Assembly (NCBI GenBank): GCA_965221465.1
Contig: OZ244892.1
Span: 4,030,001-4,094,000 of the forward strand
DNA from: Azophilus sp965221465
GTDB taxonomy: Bacteria; Pseudomonadota; Gammaproteobacteria; Pseudomonadales; Azotimanducaceae
Length of the DNA stretch: 64,000 nucleotides
Reading direction: 5' to 3'
The notes under the pieces are model-generated. The model searched no databases and had not been told where the DNA came from. It saw nothing but the letters and a program-made list of their open reading frames with translations. The position numbers and the translations under genes were made by a program. Shown in pieces: positions 44,569 through 54,555 of this stretch (position 1 is its first letter; the number at the start of each line of letters is the position of its first letter).

Positions 44569-46983
44569 TCAGGCTCGAAGCCTCTCGCTGCCGGGATCGT
44601 AGGCCGGTTCGGCAAGAATCCGCAGCCGGTAACGCTTGCCGATCAGGCCGACCTCCAGTTGCGTGTCGGGCGCGGCAAGCTCCGGGGGCACGTACCCGAA
44701 ACCCAGGCTCCTGCCGACAAAGTGGCCGTAGGCTCCCGAGGTCGTGACCCCCACGCAACGCGCCTCTTGGAACAGCGGCTCGCCGCCACGCACGTCGGAA
44801 TCGTGCGCATCGACCTCGAAGTAGATGAGTTGCAGGTTGCGGTTTTCCTGCTCCAGGGTTGCCTGCCGGCCGACAAAGTCGCGGTTGTCGAACTTGACGA
44901 ACCGCTCCATGGCGGCATCGGTCATCGTCACCTCGTTGGTCAGTTCCGCACCCCAACTCCGGTAGGCCTTCTCCATCCTGAGGCTGTTGACGGCATAAAG
45001 GCCGAAGTCGGCGAGGCCCAGGCCGGCGCCCGCTTCCTGGAGCGCATCGTACAGCTTCTCCAGGTGTTCCATGGCCGGGTGCAGTTCCCAGCCCAGTTCG
45101 CCCACGTAGTTCACCCGCAAGGCCCGCAGCGGCACGCCGGCGACGCTGATCTCCCTGCCGCTCAACCAGCGGAACGAGGCGCTGTCGAGGGATGTGCGGG
45201 TGAGCCGGGCGAGAATCTCCCGCGAACGGGGACCGGCGAGCACCAGAACACCACGCTTCTCCGTGACGTTGGCCACCTGCACCCGCTCATTCGGCAGCTT
45301 CCCCTGCATCAGGCGGTCGAGGTCGCGCACTTCGGCGCCGGCGGCGGCAAGCACGTAGAAACGGTCGTCCGCCAGGTGCGTCACGGTCAGTTCGCCGCCG
45401 ATGCGGCCGCCCTCGGAGAGGTAATGCGCCAGGACGATGCCACCGTTGCGCGGCATCCGGTTGGCGCAGAGCCGGTCGAGGAAGGCTCGCGCGTCCGGGC
45501 CGGTGACGTCGTACTTGGCAAAGCCCGAGAGGTCGAGCAAACCGGCGCGCTCCCGAACAGCCAGGCACTCGTCGCGCACCACGTCGAAAACGTTGTTGCG
45601 GCGGAAGCTCAGGTCTTCCCCGCGCCCGTCCGGGGAGAACCACTTGGGCCGTTCCCAACCGAAAGTCTCGGTGTAGACGCAACCCCGCGCCAGCAGTTTG
45701 CCATACAAGGGGCTCGTCCGATTGCAGCGGGCAGCCGGCAATTCCTCGCCCGGCATCGGCGTGAAGTAGGTCATGGAATAATCCTGTCGGCCCTTCGCCT
45801 TCATGTAGCGCTCGTCGGCAAAGATTCCGAAGCGGCGCGGGTCGAAGCCGGTCATGTTGATTTCCGAATCGCCCTCGAGGATCCACTGGGCCAGGTACTT
45901 GCCGCAGCCGGCCCCCTGGGCGATACCGAACGACGAGCCGCAGCAGAACCAGAAGTTGCGCAATCCCCCCACCGGACCGAGCAGCGGCGGTCCGTCGGCG
46001 CAGTGTGGAATTGCCCCGTTGACGATGCGACGGATGCCCGCCGGTTCGAAGACGGGCATGCGTTGCATCGCCCGCTCGAGCCAGGGCATCAGACGTTCGA
46101 GATCTTCGGTGAACAGTTCGCTGTCCGACTCCCAATGCGGCAATCCCGAGGGAGGCCAGCATTCGGCCAGGTTGTCGTGCTCGTAGATGCCGATCAGGCC
46201 GGATTGCTGTTCCTGGCGCAGGTAGGCCGACGCATGGGGGTCGCGGATTATCGGAATCTCCGCGTCCCGGTCGGCAAACTCCGGGACCGGCCCGGAAACC
46301 AGGTAATGATGCTGAATGTTGCAGATGGGCGCGTCCGCTCCGACCATCCAGGCGACCTGCCGGGCGTAGCATCCGGCGGCATTGACCACATGCTCGGCAA
46401 CGACGCGGCCTTGTTCGGTAACCACCTCCCATTCCCCCGACGGCAACGCGTTGATGGCGGTGACGCGATTGTGGCGAAGGATCCGCGCCCCGAGGTCCCG
46501 GGCGCCCCGAGCCATGGCCTGGCACAGCCCGGCCGGGTCGGCGTGGCCGTCGTCCGGCGTCCAGGCGCCGGCCAGCACACCGTCGGTATTCACGAACGGA
46601 TTCAGTGCGCGGATCTTGGCCACATCGATGATTTCCATGCGAAAACCGACACTCTGGGCAATGCCGCGCACGGTCTCGAACCAGTCGAGGTCGTGCTGGT
46701 TCAAGGCAAAGCGGATGCTGCCGGAGCCGTGCCAGCTGACGAACTGCCCGGTGATCTCCTCCAGGCGCTTGTACAGCGAGATACTGTAGTCGTGAATCTT
46801 CGCGAGGTTGTAGTTGCCGACCAGATGCGGGCACTGGCCCGCCGCATGCCAGGTGGAGCCGGAAGTGAGTTCCCCCTTCTCGATCAGCAGTGCATCGCTG
46901 CAGCCCGCTTCCGCCAGGTGATAGAGCAGACCCGCGCCCATGATGCCGCCGCCGACGATCACGATGCGGGCTTGACTCTCCAT
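44569..46983 (-). CDS. FAD-dependent dehydrogenase fused to a GcvT-type domain 2, 804 aa
   Basis: This is a paralogue of the neighbouring enzyme with the same order of domains: FAD motif VIVGGGIMGAGLLYHLA, TSGSTWHAAG with the conserved His, and a GcvT-like C-terminus (GLADFGLYAVNSLRMEKAY, then FVKFDNRDFVGR). Specific details differ (HLVGNYNLAKIHDYSISLYKRLEE), suggesting a different N-methyl substrate. The two enzymes could take sequential steps such as dimethylglycine to sarcosine to glycine. The genes are 38 nt apart on the same strand, probably one operon with this gene first. Confidence 0.88.
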   Translation of the reverse strand: MESQARIVIVGGGIMGAGLLYHLAEAGCSDALLIEKGELTSGSTWHAAGQCPHLVGNYNLAKIHDYSISLYKRLEEITGQFVSWHGSGSIRFALNQHDLDWFETVRGIAQSVGFRMEIIDVAKIRALNPFVNTDGVLAGAWTPDDGHADPAGLCQAMARGARDLGARILRHNRVTAINALPSGEWEVVTEQGRVVAEHVVNAAGCYARQVAWMVGADAPICNIQHHYLVSGPVPEFADRDAEIPIIRDPHASAYLRQEQQSGLIGIYEHDNLAECWPPSGLPHWESDSELFTEDLERLMPWLERAMQRMPVFEPAGIRRIVNGAIPHCADGPPLLGPVGGLRNFWFCCGSSFGIAQGAGCGKYLAQWILEGDSEINMTGFDPRRFGIFADERYMKAKGRQDYSMTYFTPMPGEELPAARCNRTSPLYGKLLARGCVYTETFGWERPKWFSPDGRGEDLSFRRNNVFDVVRDECLAVRERAGLLDLSGFAKYDVTGPDARAFLDRLCANRMPRNGGIVLAHYLSEGGRIGGELTVTHLADDRFYVLAAAGAEVRDLDRLMQGKLPNERVQVANVTEKRGVLVLAGPRSREILARLTRTSLDSASFRWLSGREISVAGVPLRALRVNYVGELGWELHPAMEHLEKLYDALQEAGAGLGLADFGLYAVNSLRMEKAYRSWGAELTNEVTMTDAAMERFVKFDNRDFVGRQATLEQENRNLQLIYFEVDAHDSDVRGGEPLFQEARCVGVTTSGAYGHFVGRSLGFGYVPPELAAPDTQLEVGLIGKRYRLRILAEPAYDPGSERLRA

Positions 46984-47267
46984 GACGCTCTCCGTTGACT
47001 GATGCAGTCAGAGCCTGATGCGGCCATGCCTCGGAGCAGGCTTAAAGGCCGCTCCCGGGTGGAAAACCGACTCGTTCGACGATGCCATCGACGAACGACG
47101 GGTCAGGCCGCAAGAATGCCTCGAATGGCCGACCAGGGCGACCGTTCGATGCTTGGCGAAGCGGGCAATTGCCGCAATCCGCTGCAATTTTCCATGTCGA
47201 GAATGATTCGCTACATGTCGCATCCAGGCAAACATGGGGGGAATAGTCACGCGATTCGCGGTTCAAA

Positions 47268-47296
47268 CTGACATGTGGAGGACGCTACTCTATACT
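47268..47296 (+). promoter_or_regulatory. Sigma-70 promoter of the second TonB receptor
   Basis: CTGACA (47268-47273, five of six matches to TTGACA) and TATACT (47291-47296) are separated by 17 bp. Transcription would start near 47303, about 33 nt before the ATG, with the CGGAGGGG Shine-Dalgarno within the leader. Confidence 0.7.
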
Positions 47297-47335
47297 GGTC
47301 AGGGAAGCGGGAATACTTTTCGGAGGGGAAATCTC

Positions 47336-50206
47336 ATGTGGGAACGCAGTAAACTCAGCCTTGCCGTGTCTGCCGCTCTGGCCACGGCTGCCGCCGGCGT
47401 CTCCGGCAGCGCGGCCGCCGAAGGGGAATCCCGAGGCATCGAAGAGGTGATTGTCACCGCCACCAAGCGGGCCGAATCCACCCAGGACATCGCCGTTTCC
47501 GTCTCGGCCCTGCAGGGCGATGCCCTCGAGGAACTCCGAATCAGCAGCTTCGACGACTACATCGAGCACTTGCCGAACGTGGTGATGATGGGCGTGGGCC
47601 CGGGTCAGAGCGAAATCTACATCCGCGGGGCGGCTACGGAACAATCGAAGAACACCATTGCCAGCATTCAGGGCTCCTCGCCCGCGACCGCCCTGTACCT
47701 CGACGAACAGCCGGTCTCCTTCGGCGGCCGCAACCTCGACGTCTACGCCACCGACCTGAACCGCATCGAGGTGCTGCCCGGCCCTCAGGGCACCCTGTTC
47801 GGCGCCAGTTCCCAGTCCGGCACCGTGCGCCTCATCACCAACAAGCCCGATCCCACTCGCTTCGAAGCGGGCGTCAAGGTGGGCGCGATGACCACCCGGG
47901 GCGGCGATGTCAGCAATTCCCAGGAAGCGTTTTTCAATCTGCCCCTGTCGGATCGGGCCGCGTTGCGCGTCGTCGGTTATCGCGACAACCAGGCCGGATG
48001 GATCGACAACATCCTGAACGACCCGGACAACGGCGGCTTCTCGCCGGTCATTGACCTGCTGAATCGCAACGACATTTCGGCCTCGCCGGTCAATCCCGCG
48101 AGCACCTTCGAAGCGGCGGACAACAGCCAGCTCGTCGAAGACGATTTCAACGATGCCGACTACCTCGGTGGGCGCATCGGCCTCTCCTTCGAGGTCAACG
48201 AAGACTGGGAGGTGCTGGTGCAGCACGTCCAGCAATCCCTCGACACCGACGGGGTGTTCGCCTACGACCCGAATCTGGACGGCGAGAGCAGCACCAACCG
48301 CTTCACCCTCGACAGCACCGAAGACGACTTCGGCCTGACCACGCTCACCGTCGAAGGCCGGGCGGGCATGCTCGACCTGATCTATGCCGCGGGCTACCTC
48401 GACCGGGACGTGGACGCCTACGTCGACTACACCGACTATACCAATGGCGGCGGGTACCAGGTGTATTACCTGTGCCCGGGCTACGCCGACGACGGCACCT
48501 GGGCCAGGAGCGGCGCTGCCAGCACGCCGGTGATGTGCCACGACCCCGAAGCGCAATATCAGGAGATCACCAGAAGCAAGCGCATGACCCACGAGTTCCG
48601 CATATCCACGCCCCAGGAAAACCGGGCGCGGGTGACCGCGGGGGTCTTCTACGACGACCAGAAGACGGAGGGCATCGGCGCCTTCGAAGATGCCGCCACC
48701 CGGGACGACGGTGACGGCGCCTGGCCGGCCCTGGCCATGGTCGGCGATGCCGGGCCCGGGACCAATTCGACCAGCACGCCCTACAACCCCAGGGTGAGTT
48801 TCATCAACGACTACACCCGCGACATCGAGCAGATCGCCGTCTTCGGCCATGTCGAATTCGATGTCTCCGACAGCGTAACCGCCAGCTTCGGCGCCCGCTG
48901 GTACGATCTCGACTTCGGGTTCAAGGGCGCCAGCAGCTTCTCCTTCGGCTGCAAGTACGGCCCGGAACTGTGCGACTCCAGCGTCGCCAGAGGCGGGACC
49001 GACGAGTTCAGCCGTACGTCCGGAAACAATGTCACTGCCCGGCTGCAAGCCCTGGGTCAGGGAACCCTGGAAGCACTGATGGCAGCCGGCCGGGAAAACT
49101 GCCGCGCCGACGTGCGCGACACGTCGGCATGCCGGGGCGGCGTCTTCAGCCGCGGAACGGATTTCAGCGCGGCGGAAGCCCTCTATGCGGACATCCAGGA
49201 CGGGTCGTTCAATGTCGACGACCTGAACGACGACGGCGTCTTCAACGAATCGGACGTCATCATGCGGGCATCGCTCGACTGGCGAGTCAACGATGGCCTG
49301 ATGCTCTTCGCCACCTACGGTCAGGGTTTCCGCCACGGCGTCACCAACCGCAACGCCGGTGTCGGCGCACGCAATCCCCGCGGTCTCCCCGCCTACGACG
49401 GCTACCGGGTGCCGGCCATCGCCGAGACCGACGAGATGGAGACCTGGGAACTCGGCATGAAAGGCGATTTTGCCGACAACACGCTGCGCCTCAACGCGAC
49501 CTTCCACTTCTCTGAAATCTCCGACCTGCAGGTCTCGCGCTTCGACCCGGCAAACGTCGCCTTCCTGGTGTTCATCGAGAACGTCGGCGATGCGGAGATC
49601 ATGGGCCTCGATGCCGACTTTACCTGGCTGCCCACGGAGAACCTGACGATCTCCGGCGCCATCAGCCTGCTCGACACCGAGATCACGCGCCTCAATGCCC
49701 AGTTGAACGAGATTTCCGTGCCGGAGGGCAGCGAACTGCCGTTCAGCCCCGATTTCGCCGGCAGCCTGCGCGCCCGCTACGACTTCCACGGGGCCTTCGG
49801 CGGGCAGACCAACGCCTATGTCAGCGGCAGCATCAGCTACTCGGGCAAGAGCAAGTCGGGCATTGCCGGCAGCGCCTTCTTTGTCGAAGACTCCCTGGCG
49901 CGCAGCCGCGGGCGGGGTTCCGGCCTGTCGATTGCCAACGAGGGCGGCCTCTTCGCCGGCGGCAACTGCGGCACCTACGATGCGCCGAGCTTCTGCCCCA
50001 ACGGCCGCTACGTCCAGGACAGCTACGCCTTCATGGATGTCGCGTTCGGCATCGAGCGAGACAACTGGAGCGCGGAACTGTTCGTCGACAACATCACCGA
50101 CAAGCGGGCCGAACTGCACATCGATACGCTGCAGTACGTCCCGAAGGTGGTCACCAATCGGCCGCGCAGCATCGGCGTTCGCGTCTCCTACGATTTCGAC
50201 GGGTAA
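47336..50206 (+). CDS. TonB-dependent receptor 2, 956 aa
   Basis: This is an outer-membrane active-transport channel. The signal peptide ends near SAAAEG, and the TonB-box-like region is IEEVIVTATKRAESTQDIAVSVSAL. The plug carries YIRGAATEQ and the DLNRIEVLPGPQGTLFGASSQSGTVRLIT motif. The barrel has long loops with paired cysteines (LCPGYADD, CHDPEAQ; and CKYGPELCDSS). It is of the broad FyuA/BtuB-like IEEVIVTATKR group seen for sugars, siderophores and steroids. ATG 47336 fits the Shine-Dalgarno and signal peptide. It lies upstream of the TPR-sulfotransferase pair, which may modify or act with its ligand. Confidence 0.92.
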   Translation: MWERSKLSLAVSAALATAAAGVSGSAAAEGESRGIEEVIVTATKRAESTQDIAVSVSALQGDALEELRISSFDDYIEHLPNVVMMGVGPGQSEIYIRGAATEQSKNTIASIQGSSPATALYLDEQPVSFGGRNLDVYATDLNRIEVLPGPQGTLFGASSQSGTVRLITNKPDPTRFEAGVKVGAMTTRGGDVSNSQEAFFNLPLSDRAALRVVGYRDNQAGWIDNILNDPDNGGFSPVIDLLNRNDISASPVNPASTFEAADNSQLVEDDFNDADYLGGRIGLSFEVNEDWEVLVQHVQQSLDTDGVFAYDPNLDGESSTNRFTLDSTEDDFGLTTLTVEGRAGMLDLIYAAGYLDRDVDAYVDYTDYTNGGGYQVYYLCPGYADDGTWARSGAASTPVMCHDPEAQYQEITRSKRMTHEFRISTPQENRARVTAGVFYDDQKTEGIGAFEDAATRDDGDGAWPALAMVGDAGPGTNSTSTPYNPRVSFINDYTRDIEQIAVFGHVEFDVSDSVTASFGARWYDLDFGFKGASSFSFGCKYGPELCDSSVARGGTDEFSRTSGNNVTARLQALGQGTLEALMAAGRENCRADVRDTSACRGGVFSRGTDFSAAEALYADIQDGSFNVDDLNDDGVFNESDVIMRASLDWRVNDGLMLFATYGQGFRHGVTNRNAGVGARNPRGLPAYDGYRVPAIAETDEMETWELGMKGDFADNTLRLNATFHFSEISDLQVSRFDPANVAFLVFIENVGDAEIMGLDADFTWLPTENLTISGAISLLDTEITRLNAQLNEISVPEGSELPFSPDFAGSLRARYDFHGAFGGQTNAYVSGSISYSGKSKSGIAGSAFFVEDSLARSRGRGSGLSIANEGGLFAGGNCGTYDAPSFCPNGRYVQDSYAFMDVAFGIERDNWSAELFVDNITDKRAELHIDTLQYVPKVVTNRPRSIGVRVSYDFDG

Positions 50207-50516
50207 TCGGCGCGGAAGACGCCCGGGTCGATACGCCAATGGGCAGGTGGCTGTGTCTGCCTGCCTGCTCGATTGGTTCGTGGACAAGCTGCTGTGGTAT
50301 CTGCGTCGAATTCCGGCGGCAACTCTCGCGAACAAGCGTGGCGCGTTGGCCAAGCGTTGCGAATGCGCAAGCTGGCTCCTGCACGAGTGCGCTTCGACAG
50401 TGCGATCACTACGCTTGACGGCTTCGCGACGTTCGTTTGCCAACAGGCCTGGACGATCAGGAACGCAGCAGTTTGTTCAGGTATGGGGGGCGGCTAGCCG
50501 CACCTGACACTGGCCA
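50207..50516. other. Intergenic gap, no gene seen
   Basis: This 310-bp stretch lies between the receptor stop and the first sulfotransferase. I see no convincing ORF, promoter or terminator. It is less GC-rich than the genes in places, and its short ORFs lack family resemblance. Confidence 0.6.
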
Positions 50517-52574
50517 ATGCAGTCAGATTCGCAGAGTGGTGCGACATTAACGCCTTACAGCGATGGGGCTGCGGAGCGACTCGACCGGGCGCGGAACCTG
50601 ATCCGGTCCGCACGGCTCGGCGAGGCGATATCCCTGGCCCAGGGCCTTCTCGATTCCGGCCTCGACGACGAGGAACGCATCGAAGCGCTTTACCTGCTCG
50701 CGGTGGCGCTGCGTCTCGCCAACCGTCCCCGCGACGCTCTGGCAGCATTGCAGCGCCTGCACGGCGAGGACGACGGGCACGCGCGCGCCTGGCAGGAACG
50801 GGGCCACATCTGTGCCGCGCACGGCTGGCGAGCGGAAGCCATCGAAGCCTATGGGCGGGCCGTGGCGAGGAACCCCGCACTGACCGCCAGTTGGCGTGCG
50901 CTCGCCGAACTCCAGGAGCAGGCCGGCGAGGGGGAAAAGGCCCGACAGGCTCGGGAATGGCTGGAACAACTGCAGCGCCTGCCGCCGGAACTGATACACG
51001 TCACCGATCTCATTTACGAAAACAAACTCCACAAGGCCGAGCAACTCTGCCGTAAATTCCTCGAAGACAACCGCCGTCATGTGGAAGCGATGCGTCTGCT
51101 CGCGGAAATCGGCACGAAATTGAAAATCTACGACGATGCCGAGTTCCTGCTGGAAAGCTGCCTGGAATTCGACCCCGACCACCTGCAGGCACGCATCGAT
51201 TACACGAATCTGCTTGTCCGCAAGACCCGGTTCGAAAAGGCGAACGAGCAGGCGCGCCGGCTCGTGGAAATGCAGCCGCACAACCGGGCTTTCAAGACCA
51301 CCCTGGCCACGACCCTGGTCGGCCTCGGCCGGTTCGACGAGGGCATTGCGCTCTATCGGCAGCTTCTCGAAGAAGATTCCACCCGCAGCGAATTGCATCT
51401 GTTGACCGGCCACGCGCTGAAAACCACCGGCGCATTCGAGGATGCCGTGCAGTCCTATCGGCAAGCCTGTCGCCATCGGCCCGATTTCGGCGATGCGTTC
51501 TGGAGCCTCGCAAATACCAAGACGTACCGCTTCACCGATGCCGAGATCCGGCACATCAGGAAATACGAACAGGCGCCCGACACCGCGGAGGACGATCGAA
51601 TCCACCTGTGTTTCGCCGCCGGCAAGGCGCTCGAGGACCGGGCCGATTACGATGCCTCGTTCGACTGCTACCGGCGAGGCAATGCCCTGAAGCACCGGCA
51701 AACCCGCTACCGGCCGACGACCGTCGAAAGCCGGGTGGAGGCCCAGATCGAGACCTGCAACGCGGAGCTGTTCGAGGGCCGGCAGGGGGTCGGCCTCGAT
51801 CGCCCCGATCCGATATTCATCGTCGGGCTGCCCCGTGCGGGCTCGACGTTGCTCGAGCAGATCCTCGCCTCGCACAGCAGGGTGGATGGCACCATGGAAC
51901 TGCACAACATCCTTGCTCTCGCACAGCGTCTGCGGGGGCGGGCGGCGGAGAAGACATCGAGATATCCCGGCATTCTGCAAGACCTCGACCACGACTACTT
52001 CCGCCGCTTCGGAGAGCAGTACCTCGAGGACACACGAGCCTACCGGGGCACCGCGCCACGTTTCATCGACAAGATGCCCAACAACTTCATGCACATCGGG
52101 CTGATTCGACTGATTCTGCCGAACGCCAAGGTGATCGATGCCCGGCGCAATCCCATGGCCTGCTGCTTCAGTTGTTTCAAGCAACTGTTCGGCGAGGGGC
52201 AGGAGTTCACCTATGGGCTCGAGGAGGTCGGTCGCTACTACCGGGCGTACGTTCGGCTGATGGACCACTGGGACGCGGTGCTGCCGGGGTTCGTGCTGCG
52301 CGTCATGCACGAAGACGTGGTGGACGACCTGGAAACTCGAGTGCGGCGCATTCTCGAGTTCTGCGAACTCCCGTTCGAGCAGAACTGCATTGACTTCCAC
52401 AAGACGGAGCGAAACATCCGCACGCCGAGTTCCGAACAGGTGCGGCAACCCATCTACCGGGAAGGCATCGACCTCTGGCGCCGCTTCGAAACCCACCTCG
52501 AACCGTTGCGTCAGGCCTTGGGCCCGGAGATCCTGGAACGGTACCCCGGGAGTTGCAGCCGGCCGCAATCATGA
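50517..52574 (+). CDS. TPR-repeat sulfotransferase 1, 685 aa
   Basis: The protein has an N-terminal half of tetratricopeptide repeats (for example ALYLLAVALRLANRPRDALAAL and AEAIEAYGRAVARNPALTASW) and a C-terminal Sulfotransfer_3-type domain. The PAPS 5'-phosphosulfate loop is FIVGLPRAGSTLLEQIL, and a 3'-phosphate-binding-like segment is DARRNPMACCFSCFKQ. It could sulfate a protein, peptide or glycan using PAPS; the acceptor is unknown. It overlaps the next sulfotransferase by 4 nt, so both are made together. Confidence 0.88.
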   Translation: MQSDSQSGATLTPYSDGAAERLDRARNLIRSARLGEAISLAQGLLDSGLDDEERIEALYLLAVALRLANRPRDALAALQRLHGEDDGHARAWQERGHICAAHGWRAEAIEAYGRAVARNPALTASWRALAELQEQAGEGEKARQAREWLEQLQRLPPELIHVTDLIYENKLHKAEQLCRKFLEDNRRHVEAMRLLAEIGTKLKIYDDAEFLLESCLEFDPDHLQARIDYTNLLVRKTRFEKANEQARRLVEMQPHNRAFKTTLATTLVGLGRFDEGIALYRQLLEEDSTRSELHLLTGHALKTTGAFEDAVQSYRQACRHRPDFGDAFWSLANTKTYRFTDAEIRHIRKYEQAPDTAEDDRIHLCFAAGKALEDRADYDASFDCYRRGNALKHRQTRYRPTTVESRVEAQIETCNAELFEGRQGVGLDRPDPIFIVGLPRAGSTLLEQILASHSRVDGTMELHNILALAQRLRGRAAEKTSRYPGILQDLDHDYFRRFGEQYLEDTRAYRGTAPRFIDKMPNNFMHIGLIRLILPNAKVIDARRNPMACCFSCFKQLFGEGQEFTYGLEEVGRYYRAYVRLMDHWDAVLPGFVLRVMHEDVVDDLETRVRRILEFCELPFEQNCIDFHKTERNIRTPSSEQVRQPIYREGIDLWRRFETHLEPLRQALGPEILERYPGSCSRPQS

Positions 52575-54355
52575 GCGGTATCGACCCCGAAACGACCCGA
52601 TCGCTGTTCGAACTATACCGGGCCGGCGCCTTCGCCAAGCTGGCCGAACGGACGCGGTCGCTGCTCGGCGATCACCCTCGGGAACCGGTGCTGCATACCC
52701 TGCAGGGAGCCGCCTGTCTGGAGCTCGGGGAAGCGGATGCCGCCATTGCGAGCTACCAGCAGGCGCTGGCGCTCCGGCCCGGTTTTGCCAAGGCGCACAA
52801 CAGCCTGGGGATCGCCTGTCTGCGCTCGGGCCGGGTTGCGGAAGCCGCCGACAGCTTTCGCCGCGCCATCGACAACGACGCTCGATTTGCCGAACCCCGG
52901 TTCAATCTCGGCATCGTCCACGAGAATGGGCGGCGTCTGCAACGGGCCGCCGAACAGTACGAGCGGGCAGTCGCCCTGGAACCCGGCTACGCCAAGGCCT
53001 GGAGCGCACTTGCCAGGGTGCGCTGGGAGCTCGGGGAGGTCGAGGGAGTCGCTGAGCACTATCGCCGGGCACTGGCGATCGACGATCGAAACCTGTCGGC
53101 GCACCGGGGGCTCCTGCAGTTTCTCGAGCAGTCCAATCGCTCCGAAGAGTTTCTCGATGCGCTCTCCCAGGCCCGCGTTGCATTGGGGGCCGATCATCCG
53201 CTGGTGAGGATGCACGAAGGCCTGGCCGCCGCCATGCAGGACGACGACCGGACGGCCCGGGAGCGATTGGAGGGCTGCGAATTCGACACCGCGGACCAGG
53301 ACGGCCTGCACGACGAAAGAATACGGCTTGCCCACCTGGCGGGCATCTGCGACCGACTGGGCGATACGCGCGGCGCCATGGAGTACGCGGGCGATGCGAA
53401 TCGCCTGTCGGCGCGTTTGGGCGCTCGGAAGGGTATCGACAAGCAGCGGTTTCTCGATTTCATCGACCATCGGAAACGGTATTTCCGGCGAGAGAACATC
53501 GAGCATTGGCGCCGCGAGCCGGCGGCCGAAGAGAGCGAACACCCCAGCGGCGGCGACAACCGGCAGTCGCCGGCCGTATCGGGAGACGCGCCGCAACCGG
53601 TGTTCATCGTCGGCTTTCCCAGGTCTGGCACAACGCTCATCGACACCATGCTGCGCGGTCACCCGCAGATCGAAGTTGCCGAGGAAAGCGATGCCGCAGC
53701 AGCCATGATCGACCGCCTGTCGGGCGAAGCCGACGATACCCTGCCTGCGCTCGGCGCTCTTTCCGGGCAAGCGATCCGGAACGCTGGGGCCGAGTACTTC
53801 GAAAGGCTCGCGCGGCACGTCGGGCCTGCCACGGCAACCGCCACGGTCGTCGACCGATTCGGCCTGAACATGATCTATGCCGGGGAAATACTCCGGGTGT
53901 TTCCCGATGTCAGGTTCATCCTCATGCTGCGCCACCCCGCCGACTGTGTGTTGAGCGCCTACTTGCGCACCTTCACGGAAACCTCGGCCAACGCGAGTTT
54001 TCATTCCCTGGAAGAAGCTGCGTTCCTCTACGACGAGGTGTTCGGCCTCTGGGAGCAGATCGCCGAACTGCTCGCTCCGCGCGTTCTGGAGGTTCGCTAC
54101 GAGGATCTGGTCGAGAATGCCGAGGGAGCCTGTCGCGCCGTAGTCGATTTCATCGGGCTGCCGTGGCACCCGGCCGTACTCGATTACCAGCGAACGGCCC
54201 GAGAGCGGCCCTACATCCGAACCGCAAGCTACAACCAGGTAATCCAACCCCTGTATTCCGGGGCAAGCGGGCGCTGGCGGCGCTACCGCGATTTCATCGA
54301 ACCCGTGCTACCCACCCTCGAACCCTGGATCGACCGCTTCGGGTACACGCAGTAG
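52571..54355 (+). CDS. TPR-repeat sulfotransferase 2, 594 aa
   Basis: This is a paralogue of sulfotransferase 1 with a TPR array in the first half (ASYQQALALRPGFAKAHNSLGIACLRSGRVAEAADSF) and a sulfotransferase domain from about residue 340. The PAPS loop is FIVGFPRSGTTLIDTML, and the second motif is LRHPADCVLSAYLR. ATG 52571 overlaps the upstream stop (ATGA). The TPR halves differ more than the catalytic halves, so partners may differ. Confidence 0.88.
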   Translation: MSGIDPETTRSLFELYRAGAFAKLAERTRSLLGDHPREPVLHTLQGAACLELGEADAAIASYQQALALRPGFAKAHNSLGIACLRSGRVAEAADSFRRAIDNDARFAEPRFNLGIVHENGRRLQRAAEQYERAVALEPGYAKAWSALARVRWELGEVEGVAEHYRRALAIDDRNLSAHRGLLQFLEQSNRSEEFLDALSQARVALGADHPLVRMHEGLAAAMQDDDRTARERLEGCEFDTADQDGLHDERIRLAHLAGICDRLGDTRGAMEYAGDANRLSARLGARKGIDKQRFLDFIDHRKRYFRRENIEHWRREPAAEESEHPSGGDNRQSPAVSGDAPQPVFIVGFPRSGTTLIDTMLRGHPQIEVAEESDAAAAMIDRLSGEADDTLPALGALSGQAIRNAGAEYFERLARHVGPATATATVVDRFGLNMIYAGEILRVFPDVRFILMLRHPADCVLSAYLRTFTETSANASFHSLEEAAFLYDEVFGLWEQIAELLAPRVLEVRYEDLVENAEGACRAVVDFIGLPWHPAVLDYQRTARERPYIRTASYNQVIQPLYSGASGRWRRYRDFIEPVLPTLEPWIDRFGYTQ

Positions 54356-54555
54356 CCGACCCCGCTGCAGCGCCGTGCCTTCGAACTGCGCGACGTCGAT
54401 CCCGTGAAAACGTTCCCAGTACGCGTCCAGTTTGAATGACGCTAAATCGCTGAAATGATTACACTATCCGACAAATTGTCGTGTGAAGTTCCGATTGGAC
54501 TATTCGACCATTCGGCGCGTGAAGTCCGGTTCGAGGTCGGCGACAGCAGCAAGGA

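Noticed and set aside
47285..50443. 1052-aa open frame on the minus strand
   Set aside because: Antisense to TonB receptor 2, whose plug and barrel motifs, signal peptide and promoter are clear; the antisense protein has no family features.
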